Positions 13,246-24,764 of a DNA stretch of 64,000 bases are shown one piece after another. Under the pieces are notes generated by a model. The model had not been told where the DNA came from and searched no databases. It saw only the letters and a program-made list of their open reading frames with translations. This DNA comes from Cryptomeria japonica (Eukaryota; Streptophyta; Pinopsida; Cupressales; Cupressaceae): contig NC_081411.1 in the NCBI RefSeq assembly GCF_030272615.1, positions 215,064,654-215,128,653 of the forward strand. The letters run 5' to 3'. The position numbers and the translations under genes are program-made. Every line of letters starts with the position of its first letter. The first letter of the stretch is position 1.

Positions 13246-14415
13246 TTGGTGCAAATCGAGCTTGTAAACCCAATTTATACCAAGTGTCTCTTTTAGGTGC
13301 AAATAGCGTTTACAATCCCAATTTACACCTCTTTCCATTTGTTTTGCCCATTAGGTGCAAATTGGGTTTGTAAACCCAATTTGCGCATGTTTAATGCAAT
13401 TCAATTATTAATTGCTCGTTTGAGAAATTCAAATAGGATTATTTTATTTTTATTTTTAAGGTCTCCCTTTATCATTTTAATCTGCATTCGGTTCATTTTG
13501 ATTTTGCTGAAAGTTGGGAGAGGAATATTTCAACGAATTCCTATTTGGGTATGTATTTTTCTCCCCGATTTTTAGGGTTTTAGAAACCCTTCTTTAATTT
13601 TTGAATTCTTTCTTTGATTTAAGTTTGAATGAATTCAATGATACTGCACGAAATAACTAGCCCAAACAACATCTTATTTGAAGGTGTCATCCAATTTAGG
13701 GTTCTTGGGCAATATCTTTTTTATCTCTAGTTTTTTACATGCCATTGTGGTGCATGGTGAGGCCGTAGGCCCGTCACATATCACATAGTGGTGCGTGGTG
13801 GGTTTGCGACCTCACCAAGCACTTTGTTTTAACCCTGCATACTATACTTTGTGAAACTACCATTATGATGTGTGGCGGTGTCGTAGGCCCATCACACACC
13901 ACATTATGGTGTGTGGCGGGTCTGTGAACCCCAACCACCACCATCCATATTTTCTTTTTTCTTTGCATTACTATCATGGTGTTGGGTGGGGTTGTAGGAC
14001 TGCCACACATCACATTGTGGTGCATGGTAGGTTTGCAATCCTATCCAAAACCACTACTATGATTCTTTGTTTTGTTTGAGAGTATTGCCAAATATAGTGC
14101 ATGATAGGTTTGTACCATTGCCAAGAACCGATTACCTACCTTTGATTCTGAGGTGCGTGCGGAATGGGTTTGTATCCTTGCTCTTCACTTGAATTCTACC
14201 ATTTTTATTCCCTTAGTTTCTTGGTGGGTTTATAACCCTTCCTAACACCTACTTTGTATTTATACTTTTTGAAGTGTAATTCAGGTTTCTAAACCTGAAT
14301 TATACCTATACTTGTACTTTCCAAGTGCAATTCGGGTTTAGAAACCCAAATTACACCTTTGATCCACACTTTTTTATGAGTGAATTTTTCAAGCTTATAA
14401 ACTTGAAATTCACTT
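13246..14415 (+). repeat. Palindrome array upstream of family X copy 1
   Basis: At least ten imperfect palindromes of 34-40 bp lie in roughly 115-bp blocks, usually two per block. Clear ones are at 13246-13283, 13295-13330, 13353-13386, 13747-13786, 13787-13823, 13867-13902, 13906-13943, 14272-14307, 14323-14358 and 14379-14414; weaker ones occur at 13974-14055. A typical arm pair is GGTGCAAATTGGGTTT / AAACCCAATTTGCGC. The last one, AGTGAATTTTTCAAG / CTTGAAATTCACT, shares almost no sequence with the first but keeps self-complementarity. Apexes often read GGGTTTnnAAACCC. T-rich spacers separate the blocks. No uniform direct repeat is present. Confidence 0.8.
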
Positions 14416-14640
14416 ATTGCACACATGGAAATTGAGATTTTATGTCCAATTTACCTTGGAGATTAAGTTATACAAGAGGGTTTTGGAAACCCTAATGGCC
14501 TAAATTGTATAATTTTCTGAAGATTGTTCAATTCAGATGAACAAAATGGTTGATCAATTGTATCATTGTAATACTGACGATTTTCCTTTTCTCAGTGTTA
14601 CTATCATATCAATGACAAAGCTTCTCCAAACAAGAAGGCG

Positions 14641-16298
14641 ATGAAGTTCAAAAAGCAAGACCCCCATCTGGTCTTTCTGCCTTCTTCAATCACCTCCAAT
14701 ATTGATCATATTAGAGATATAAAAATAGGTCATGTTGAGCTATCTAAGTTTCTAAAGAGAGTTGAGAAGCCTTCTTCCTACTATCAGATGGAATCTATCA
14801 TCAACAGTAGTATTCACTTGGTAGCAGCTTCCCCATGTTTTCTCAGGACTCTGAGTTCGTGATGGTAGTTGCAAATCACTTTGATCCAGTCAGTAGAAGT
14901 GTAAGGGATGAAGCGAGAAATAAATTGATCAGGCTTGATGAGGAATTATTTGATTCTATATTTAAGTGCTCTAGTATTGGGAAGTATATTGATATCACAA
15001 TGCAATCAGTCATAATTTATTTTGACATAAATTATGACAAGTGCAGAAAAAACATGAATGATAATAGGTTGAATGCTTGGAGATCTACCATTGCAAGATG
15101 GCTAGAAACTTTGCCAAGATGCGACTTCATTGAAGAATTCAATGATTTTATAACTATTTTGAGCAAGATGAAAGGCCTTCCCACCTCCAACATTTTTTAT
15201 AAATAGATGTATCAATATATCCATGTGATCAGGCAAAATAAAGAGAAGATATTTTGATGAAAACAAATCAGTGATGCTATCTATGTGCAACTCACGAGGG
15301 TACCTACCACACTTAAGTTCTACATGACTTCATACTTGGTGTATGTTGTGGCTTCAATGAGACATTTTCCTAGTTTGTCTACAACAGGTGATAGGAGACA
15401 AATTGAGTCACATAAATAGCACTATTCCCAATTGGTTCTTTAGAATAGTCATAGTCATTTCCGAAGAGTAAATGGTGCATTGTTTGGTTATGATATATCC
15501 ATGTTGAACAAGAATTTGTATAATAAAAGAGTATCTGATCATGCTTGGGAGGTGGTGAACTAATATGGATGTATGTTCCTCCAATTCCCAACTTTCACAT
15601 ACCTCAGGGTTGGTTGTTTCACTGGTGAGCCTTTCGTGCTCCCTAGGTACCCTTCTAATAAAATTGTATTGATGGAGCTAGCTTGTCAAATGAATGCAAT
15701 AAATGAGTCCCAATAAAGTTATCATAAAATAGGTTTGAAGTTCTCCCTTACCATTAGTAGATATTCCATCAACTCCATCTACAAAGCTAGAGCAATGGAA
15801 GAGGAGATGAGAAGAGTCACCATGAGGTTCTTCAAATCTAGGAAGGACTTCAATTACAAAGGAATGAGAAATAAGGTGAAAAAGGCATATGTCCATTTTC
15901 ACCAAATTGAAGATAATGAGCATGATGTAAGAAAACTTGACTATTGTTCGTTAACAATTGAATAAATTGAAAACTTTGGTCTTGCTGATGTTCCTGATGA
16001 TCTTGAGGAAGATGGAGACATCGTAGATCCTATGTATGAGAAGAACAAAGTTTCCTCTACTCCTTTTCCTCTCATCTAATGGCTGCAAATAGAATTTACT
16101 TCCATCAGGGAGCAATTTTAATGTATTCTTATGAATTTACCAATATTTGGTTGACTCTACATGGTGTTCCAATGAAATCCTTCTCTTATGGTTCTGATGA
16201 TGACACTGCTAGCGCAATGGGAAGGATATTAGAAATAAGAACCAAGAACAAACAAGATCCCACTACTCCGACCAAGGATCCCAAACTGAAGTTCATAG
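14641..16298 (+). pseudogene. Family X protein, copy 1, N-terminal two thirds (interrupted)
   Basis: I do not recognise this family. The start is the ATG of MKFKKQDPHLVF, matching the start of copy 2 at 55667. Blocks shared with copy 2, in order: IGHVELSKFLKRVE; VVANHFDPVSRSV; LDEELFDSIFKC; STIARWLETLPRCDFIEE; QLTRVPTTLKFYM; LPRYPSNKIVLMEL; RYSINSIYKARAMEEE; then MRFFKSRKDF. At least one frameshift (near 14850) and several stops break it. At 16299 it is cut by a copia LTR; the remainder resumes at 26151. The even, Lys/Arg-rich composition and long conserved blocks indicate a real ancestral protein of over 900 residues. The fold is unknown; an accessory ORF of a large retrotransposon is one possibility. 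Confidence 0.65.
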
Positions 16299-18997
16299 TG
16301 TTAGCAACAACCTAGAAGGAAGATTGAGAGGGGGGGGGGATGAATCAGTCTTCACCGAAATACCAAACTTAATCACAAAACAAAAATTTGATAAACTGCA
16401 GTAATAAAACAGATAAGAAAATTAACAACACAACACACAACACCAAGATTTTTGACGTGAAAAACCTAGTTAAGGGAAAAACCATGGTGGCAACCTACCC
16501 AAAATAAGATAATACTCTGCAATAGTATGTGTAAATATTACAATGGGGAATGCACATGCATTTAGATACATTGCCTAGATCTCATTGCTCAAGTATAATG
16601 GCTGGAAGACTATGACCCTCAGGGAAGTCTCACTGACTTACAATAAGATTTGTACTACAATTTGGAAGAAATGAACTGAAAGAATAACATCTCTAAATGC
16701 TTGATTATAGTTCTGGTTAAGCATAGATGTCTGCCCTGCAACACCAATCTCACCTCAAACTCAACACCAAAGGATAAATCACTTGTTCACACATAAAAAT
16801 CTCTCTGATAATGCAAACATAATATCGACACCAAAATTACATGAATATGTCACCTATATATACAAATCATCAACCTTGACAAAAAGGTTGGCTAAACCCT
16901 TAACCCTCAATTACAAAATTATAACACACGATACAAAGATTGACTACTAGACCAATATAATGATTTAAATAGCATAACATAGACCTTATTAAAATTCCCA
17001 AATAGTCATCTCCATCGAAAGTCACGCAAATATCAACCGCAACATGCTACACCACAAGGAAAACCACATAACACAAAAATCATCACCGATTCATAGAAAC
17101 CACCAATAACTCACACAATGGTCAATGTGGATCAAAAAAATAAATAGGATAAGAATAGGAAAAACCAACAAGAACGTTAGAATCATCAGGAACAGTTGCA
17201 CCAACACCACTTATCAAATCTTTATTGGTCAACATCTGAAAGCTCAAGAACACAACCAATCAGCAACTGCCACAAAGAAAGATAACTTGCGGAGCACCAA
17301 ATCATGAACCATCTAAAATTAAGATACACAAGACCATCCCAAACAATATCCCAAAGTATCAACACAATATATGATCACACCAAAATATACTGGAGGATAT
17401 ATCGAATTTTGGAAAACAGTAATCAACAAAACAATACGACAAACTAGATCATAAGTTCTTTCCAATCACACAGGAGAAAATTACAAGAATATGTTGACAT
17501 TGTTGACATATGATGAAGCGATGTTAATATATGTTGTCATTGATGTCAATAAGTTCTCTAGAAGGATGAAGATCAAAAGATGTTCTAATTTATGTCCAAG
17601 CAAAGGAACCGGTATGAACTAGTAGTATGGAGATCGACAACGGTTATGGACAACTGGAATAGAGAGGACTGGTATCAGGGTTCACTAAGTGTGACTACTA
17701 GTTAATAGTCTCAGTTCAGTTCTTGGGTTACTAGTTTGGCTCATGCAGAGCAACCAGAGATGTTTCATGACCTGATAGGTAAGGAATAAAACACCACGTC
17801 AGCTATGTGAAAGACTGAACACATTAATTAACCACCTCAGGAGTGTGCGTTTCTCTGATCTGGTAGGTGAAGAGTGCATGATGGGTTATTAATTCATAGA
17901 TGCAGAAAAGCCTGAATGATGTAGAATGATTTATGATCTGATTAAGATTATTTCTTTCTATGCAATGGGTTTGGATGATTAGGATTGGATCGCTTGTAAG
18001 TAGATGGTCAGGATTGAACCATTTTTGTAAAATTTAGGTTTAGGGTTTATGTTATCGACCAAGTCATTGTCTATAAGGTCGATGAGTTGTGATTCTGTAG
18101 GTGTTGGCAAAAGTTGTATGTGCGTTCACATAATTGGAGATTGGATACTTGCCAAACCCAAGAGAGAAATCTATAGAGTATGATTGTAGAAGAGAAGAAC
18201 TGAAAGGGATCTTCCCTAGAAAGGTGTGCTATCTTCAAATTGGTGTTTTACCTATTATTTTCTAACCACTTCAACAGATGGAAAATTCCTTGACTAGGTA
18301 AGCTTTAGCAGGCTTTGTTGTAATTCCTTTAACCAGGTGGCTCAAGTTCATTGAGTTATTTAAATCCTCTAGCAAGGTAACTCTTAATAGGGTTTCAATC
18401 CTTAACCAAATTTTATAGCCATCCCTTAAATGGGTGATCCCTAACAGGACTGGTTCCTAACAGAACCTTATTGTAAAGTCTTTAACTGGACTAGGCTCCT
18501 AACACAACAGACTTCAAAAGAGTTCAAAATAAGCTTGTGGGTATTCATCCCCACCGTGGTTTTTCCCAGTTGGATTTCCATGTGAAAAATCTGTGTGTTA
18601 TGGGCTTTGAGTTTTTCATGTGATGATTGTGTGATTCTAATTAAGTCTGACGTGCATGCAATTTTTACTTGTCTATGATATTATTGATATAATGCATGCA
18701 TGATTATATCTCTGAAGTAATCTTTATGATTTGAGAGCTATCGATTGTTGTTTGAAGCATTTCTGTTAACCGACACATCTATTTAGAGTATCTTTGTGTA
18801 GCCGGTATTGCTTTAGTTAAGTTCAATGGTGATGATAACTGGTTGTCTGTGTTTTGATTTATCAAAGTGTTGAAGCAGAAGTTTTTGCCTGTACTGATTC
18901 GCCCCCCCTCTCAGTATTGGTTAGGAGCTAAGTTTCTCATTATTATCCATCAGACATAAATGACAACAACATATCCTAGCAGTAACAATGACCAACA
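16299..18997 (-). repeat. 3' LTR of copia A, containing a nested solo LTR
   Basis: It begins TGTTAGCAAC and ends ATGACCAACA, matching the right LTR at 23523-24764 apart from the insertion at 17501-18952. Over the first 120 bp the two LTRs differ at roughly one base in ten by eye, so the insertion is old. A G-run and stem-loop lie at 16319-16353. Confidence 0.9.
17501..18952 (+). mobile_element. Solo LTR of a different copia-type family, with 5-bp target duplication
   Basis: This 1,452-bp sequence starts TGTTGACATATGATG, ends ATTATTATCCATCA, and is flanked by GACAT on both sides (17496-17500 and 18953-18957). No coding sequence lies inside. Near its end it has TACTGATTCGCCCCCCCTCTCAGTA, the same C-run stem-loop architecture as the other LTRs, here on the plus strand. 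Its orientation is opposite to the host LTR. A solo LTR arises when the two LTRs of an inserted element recombine. Confidence 0.92.
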
Positions 18998-19009
18998 ATA
19001 TCCAAAAAT

Positions 19010-19020
19010 CTCCCCCTTTG
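19010..19020 (-). other. Polypurine tract of copia A
   Basis: On the minus strand CAAAGGGGGAG lies about a dozen bases before the 3' LTR, where the plus-strand primer for reverse transcription is expected. Similar purine tracts recur at about 19067, 19112 and 19166. Confidence 0.6.
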
Positions 19021-19272
19021 GCATTGATGACAACATATGAATGTGAAAAAAAAAATCTCCAGCAAACTCCCTCTAAGATCAAGAAAGATAAATAAGTTTT
19101 TCACATGATCTCTCTCCCCCTTTGAAAACAATTCCAAAGATCTCAAAACATAAAATCAAACTTTCTCTCCCCCAAAACACAAACTACTTCAGCAGAGGAG
19201 CAACACTAACTCACCAATCCAGATAAAGGGATAAGACTGTGAAGTCAACCAGATTGATGCAACTTAATGCAT

Positions 19273-22200
19273 CTAGTTATCAATAGGAGGGGTAGATACC
19301 CCTAACTTGTCTCTAAAATAGACACATGTATCTGCAGGCAAAGGCTTAGTGAAAATATCAACTATTTGTTCCTTTGTAGATACATACTCCAGCTTCACCT
19401 TTTCTTCACTAAATTTCTCTCTCAAGTAATGATATTTGATTGACACATGCTTAGTCTTTGAATGTTGCACCAAATTCTTTGACATTTTAATAACACTAGA
19501 ATTATCATAGTATATAATAGTAGGCTCATCATAAATTACTCTGATATCTTTCAACGTTTTCTTCATCCAAACTACCCAAGTGCAATTATTAGCAACAACA
19601 ATGTACCTAGATTAACAATAGATAAGGACAGTGAATCTTGTTTCTTACTAGCCCATGAAACCAAATTATTACCCAAAAAGAATGCTCCACCAGTAGTGCT
19701 CTCCTAGTCATCAACATCACCAACCCAATCTGCATCATTGTAGGCATATATCATGAAATCAATATTCCTTGAATACCATAAACCATAATCCACAGTTCAC
19801 TTTAAGTATCTGAATATCCTCTTAACAATAGTGACACGACTCTCTTTTGGATCAACTTGATATCTAGTAGCAATGTACACATCATGCATAATGCTCGACC
19901 TAGTTTGAGTAAGATATAGCAGTCCACCAACCATAGATCTGTACAAACTGTGATTATCTTTTTCATTATTCTTAGACAATTTACAACTAGTCACCATAGA
20001 AATTCCAACCGGTTTGGAGTCATCTAACCCAAACTTCTTTAGCAATTCCTTCACATAGTTTTATATGTGAATATGTCTTTTCCAGTTTGTGCAATCTATA
20101 AACCTAAGAAAAATTTCATCTCACCAATCATAGACATCTCAAATTCCTTCTGCATATCACCAAAAAACTTCATACTTAAGTCATCATCACATCCAAAGAT
20201 AATATCATCAACAAAGACTTCAACAATTAGGATGTTATTTTCTATCTTAAATTATAGATTACTATCAACAACACCTTTACTAAATCCCAATTTCAACAAA
20301 TATTTATCTAGTCTAGCATACTAGGCTCTAGGAGCTTGTTTCAAACCATAAAGATCTTTCTTCAGTTTACATACCTTGTCTCCATCATCTGATAATGAAA
20401 ATCCATCAGGTTGCTCAATGTAGACTTCTTCCTCAAGATCGCCATTCAAAAAGGAAGATTTGACATCCATTTGATATACCTTTAAATATTTATAAGTAGC
20501 ATAAGCAAGCAATAGTCTAATAGCTTCAAGTCTGGCCATTGAAGAAAAAGTCTCCTCATAATCAATCCCTTCTTGCGGTGAATATCCTTTGCAGACCAAT
20601 CTAGCTTTGTTTCTGACAACTTCATTGACTTCATTCAATTTGTTTTTGAACACCCATTTTGAACCAATAACATTCTTATCCTTAGGTCTAGGCACAAGTT
20701 CCCAAGTATTTTTCTTTTCAATAGGATCTAGTTCTTCCATATCTCTCATCAAGTTTTCATCCTTACATGCTTTAGCAACATCTTTAGGTTCAACTTTAGA
20801 AATCAAGCATACTTCTTCAACAACTAACCTTCTTCTACTCATCACACCTTTATTCTTATCACCAATAATCTGATTTTTTGAATGATTTAGTCTGACATAC
20901 CTTGGAGTCTTCTAATTGTTTTGATTCTTAGTTTCCTGCACTCCTTCACTAGCAACAACAACATCCAGATTTACAGTCTCTACCAGATCATTCTGCTTAG
21001 ACTCTTTAGTCTGAATAGGGACTAAAACAATATGCTGGCCATCATCATAACCACATTCTCTAATCTCCTTCCCAAGGTTCTCATCCACCTTCACATTTGC
21101 ACTTTCTACTATCTTTCTCAATCTCTTATTGTAGCACCGATAGGCTTTTCTCTTTACTGAATATCCCAAGAAGATTCCTTCATCATTTCTAGCATCAAAC
21201 TTTCCTATATCCTCATCTCTCTTGATATAAAATTTGCTACCAAATACTTTAAAATATCTTACAATAGGAACATGACCAAACCAAATCTCATAAAGGGTCT
21301 TATCGGTATCACCTTTGATGTGAACTCTGTTGAATGTGTAAACAACAGTACTAATAACTTCTCTCTAATATATCTTTAGAACATTTCCTTCAATCAACAT
21401 AGACCTTGCAACATCCAAAACAGTTATATTCTTCCTCTCAACAACTCCATTTTGCTCAGGGGTTCTAGGAGAAGATAATTGCCTTCTAATCCCATGCTTC
21501 TCATAGAATGAATTGAACTCACTGGAACACAATTCTCCAGCTCTATCAGATCTTAGACACTTCACCTTTAATCTAGATTCAATCTCAACCTTAGCTTTGA
21601 ATATCTTGAATTTATCAAATGCTTCTGATTTCTCCTTCAAAAAGAGAATCCACATCATCCTGGAATAATCATCAATTAGTAGCATAAAATATCTATCACC
21701 CTGCACACTTTTAACATTTGTAGGTCCACATAGGTCAGTATGCACAAGATCTAGTAGTCCATCCGATGTATACTATTTGCTTTTGAAAGAAATCCTTGTT
21801 TTCTTACCGAGCTAACATCCCTTATATCTCAGAATAGTAGGCTTAACAATCTTAGGTAGATCTCTAACAACATGTGTAGAACTGATCTTGATCATTGAAT
21901 CAAAATTTACATGACACATTCTCCTATGCCACAACCAACTCTCATCTATCTAAGCAATAAAACAACTTTTCTCACTAGCATTCGAATGAAAAATGTTACC
22001 TTCAGTCTTAGTTCCAGATGCAATCTCTATACCAGAGGCATTTAAGATCTTGTATTTACCATTCTTGAATTGTAGATCATAACCTTTATCAACCATCTAT
22101 ACAAAACTCAAAAGATTATGTTTCAAACCTTCAACATACAAGACATCATCAATGTTATGCTTACCATCAAAAGAAATAGAACCTCTCCCACAAATCACAC

Positions 22201-22350
22201 AAGCTTTGTCATCTCCAAATCTAACTATTTGACCATCATACCTTTTCATACTCACAAATTTGGTTTTATCGCTGGTCATATGATGTGAACAACCACTATC
22301 AATTACCTGTTCATCTTTCTCTTCAACTTTAGCAGTCATAGCTTTCTCTT
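19273..22350 (-). pseudogene. Copia A Pol: protease, integrase, reverse transcriptase, RNase H
   Basis: On the minus strand, in order: protease loop VIDSGCSHHMTSDKT (about 22300); GAG-pre-integrase WLWHRRMCHVNFD (about 21930); integrase core with TDLCGP, IDDYSRMMW, LRSDRAGE and PEQNGVVERKN, the three acidic residues of the DDE triad being present. RT follows: [55 protein letters not shown] and VFVDDIIFG (the YVDD-equivalent box). Last comes the RNase H end, IYYDNSSVIKMSKN to VDIFTKPLPADT. Stops are mostly TAG at sites where relatives have Gln or Trp, for example LKQAPRA-stop-YARLDK. A frameshift falls near 20060-20070, and the RNase H half is read in several frames. The family is certain; the gene is dead. 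Confidence 0.92.
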
Positions 22351-23481
22351 CAATAACATAGCTAGTGGAATCAACGTGTATAGGTCCATCTTCCTTAATG
22401 GCAAGGAATACAACTTCATCTCCTTCTAATTCTTCATTTGTAATACCTTCATCAGTAGCATAATAATAGTTCTTCTGATTCCTATACTTCTAGTTAGGCT
22501 TATAAGGTTTATCATACTTCTCATGCTTCTCATATCTATCATTCCTATCACGCTTATCAAACTTATCATGTCTGTCATACTTAGTCATTCTCTTTGGGCA
22601 TCTAGAAGCAAAATGTCATATCTTATTACAAGAGAAACATTTAAAAGGCAACTTTCCATCATACTTACCGATGCCTTTAGGCAATCTCTAGGCAATCAAT
22701 GCTTCAAGCTCATCTATCTCTCTTTTTTTCTCTTCCATCTCTCTTCTCTCTCTCTCTCTCTCCCATATCTAGATATTCTGCACTCATTAGGATCATATTT
22801 CTACTTACCAAATACAGAGACAAATTCTTTAAATGTTGTCTCAGACTTTCCATGTGATTCTCTAAACTCACTTAGCTTAAATGGAATAGTCTTTCCAACA
22901 AACATATCTCTTGTTATTGTAGTCACACTTCAGATCTCAGTAAAAGAAACAACCTTATGTTTATAAGAAAGAGGCAAAGATCTCATCACCTTAGCAATAA
23001 TTTCTTCTTCCTCAATGGTTCCACTAGCACATCTGATACCTAGGACAAGATCATTCACCTTAGCCATGAAAGAGTGTATGTTCTCATCATATCCCATCTT
23101 CAATGTCTCATACTTTCCTTTCAAACTCTGCAACTTAGCAATTTTCACCTGTTTATCTCCTTCATACAGGATCTCAAGATTCTCCTAGATCTCATGTGTG
23201 GTCTAAAGTCTCATAACATTTATAATCTCAGAATCAGTCAAGGCACTAAGCAATGCTTCCTTTTCTCTAATATTGTGTTCAACTTCCTTGATCTCATCAG
23301 GAGTAGATGGTCCATTCTGAGGAACAATATAGGTATTCTTTGTAATCTTCCAATAATCTTCACCACGACATTTTAGGTGCACTTCCACTGAGTTATTCCA
23401 TATAGCATAGTTACTTCCATCAAATCTCAGACTATCCTTCTTAAAGATAACACCTTGATCTTCCATCTCGAATCTCCTCAA
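22351..23481 (-). pseudogene. Copia A Gag
   Basis: The minus-strand frame starts near 23481 or at the inner MEDQGVIF (23466). It has LRFDGSNYAIWNNSVEVHL, the usual copia Gag N-terminus ('FDG.NY..W...M...L'), then ENLEILYEG and LKMGYDENIHSFMAKVNDL, the UBN2-type Gag helices. The zinc knuckle is CFSCNKI-stop-HFASRC; the Gly before His has become TGA. A Lys/Arg/Asp/Tyr-rich tail follows. At least six stops interrupt it. Confidence 0.88.
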
Positions 23482-23507
23482 GCGGTCAAGCTTCTACTGG
23501 AGGATCT

Positions 23508-23520
23508 GACTCTGATACCA
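23508..23520 (-). other. Primer-binding site of copia A (initiator tRNA-Met)
   Basis: On the minus strand TGGTATCAGAGTC begins two bases after the 5' LTR end. It matches the TGGTATCAGAG complement of the plant initiator tRNA-Met 3' end, the standard primer of Ty1/copia elements. This fixes the LTR edge at 23523. Confidence 0.9.
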
Positions 23521-23522
23521 AT

Positions 23523-24764
23523 TGTTAGCAACAACCAAGAAGGAAGACTGAGAGGGGGGGGGGGGTGAATTAGTCTTCACTGGAATACCAAACTTAATCA
23601 CAAAACATAGATCTGATAAACTGTAGTAATGAAACAAATAAGCAAATTAACAACACAACACCAAAATTTTTGATGTGGAAAACCTGGTTAAGGGAAAAAA
23701 CACGGTGGGAACCTACCCACAGTAAGATAATACTCTGTAGTAGTATGTGTAAATATTACAATGGGGAATGCACATGCATTCAGGCACAAGCACATTGCCT
23801 AGAGCTCATTGCTCAAATATAATGGCCCGAAAGGATACAACCCTTAGGGAAGTCTCACTGACTTACAATAAGATTTAGACTACAATCTAGAAGAAATGAA
23901 CTAAAAGAATAGCATCTCCAAATGCTTGATTACAGTTCCAGTTAAGCACAAATGTCTTCCCTGCAACACCAATCTGACCTCAAGCTCAACATCGAAGGAT
24001 AAATCACTTGTTCACACATAAACCTCTCTCTGATTATGTAGACATAACATCGACACCAAAATTAATTGAATATATCACCTATATATACAAATCATCAACC
24101 TTGACAACAAGGTCGGTTAAACCCTTAACCCTCAATTATAAAATTACAACAAATGATACAAAGATTGACCACCAGACCAATATAATGATTTACATAGTAT
24201 AACATGTACCTAATTCAATTCCTAAATGCTCATCTCCATCAAAAATCATGCCATGATCAACCACAACACACTACACCACCAGGAAAACTACATAACATGA
24301 AAATCGTCACCGGTTCATATAAACCACCAATAACTCGCACAATGATCAATGTGGATCACTAAAAAAAAAATGAAATGACTAAAAAACACCAACAAGCATG
24401 TTAGAATCATCAGGAATAGTTGCACCAACACCACTTATCAAATCTTCATCGGTCAACGTTTGAAAGCTCAAGAACATAACCAATTAGCAAATTTCACGAA
24501 GAAAGATAACTTGTAGAGCACCAAATCATGAACCATATGAAATGAAGATACACAAGACCATCCCAAAAAATATCCCAAAGTATTAGCACAAGATCTAATC
24601 ACACTGGAATATATCAAAGGATATACCGAATTATGCAAAACAAGGATCAACAAAACAATACTGCAAACCGGATCAGAAGACATTCCCAATCTCATTAAAG
24701 AAAATCATAGGAATATGTTGAAATAAATGACAAAAATATATCATAGTAGAAAAAATGACCAACA
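23523..24764 (-). repeat. LTR shared by copia A (as 5' LTR) and copia B (as 3' LTR)
   Basis: This 1,242-bp LTR starts TGTTAGCAAC and ends ATGACCAACA. On its left is copia A's primer-binding site. On its right is a polypurine tract and the 3' part of another copia internal region, in the same order as beside the left LTR at 18997. One LTR therefore serves two internal regions. Confidence 0.88.

Larger units (their letters stand above)
16299..24764 (-). mobile_element. Ty1/copia element A, full LTR-internal-LTR structure
   Basis: The left boundary is TGTTAGCAAC at 16299; the right LTR starts with the same bases at 23523 and ends ACCAACA at 24764. Both LTRs are 1,242 bp once the solo LTR and its duplicated 5 bp are removed from the left one, an exact match. 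Reading on the minus strand: 5' LTR (24764-23523), a 2-nt gap, a primer-binding site complementary to initiator tRNA-Met, gag, protease, integrase, RT, RNase H, polypurine tract, 3' LTR (18997-16299). The ORFs carry about 15 stops and several frameshifts. The element sits inside family X copy 1. No target duplication can be checked, because the DNA right of 24764 is another copia internal region rather than flank. Confidence 0.9.

Noticed and set aside
13297-13575. 92-codon plus-strand frame through the palindrome array
   Set aside because: It crosses several palindromes, has no recognisable motif and no counterpart in copy 2.
13246-14415. CRISPR-like reading of the regularly spaced palindromes
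   Set aside because: The palindromes differ from one another, spacers are not unique equal-length inserts, and the genome is plainly a plant.
19273-23481. TAG used as a sense codon in copia elements
   Set aside because: TAG replaces at least two different amino acids (Gln and Trp) and frameshifts occur too, which fits mutational decay rather than recoding.
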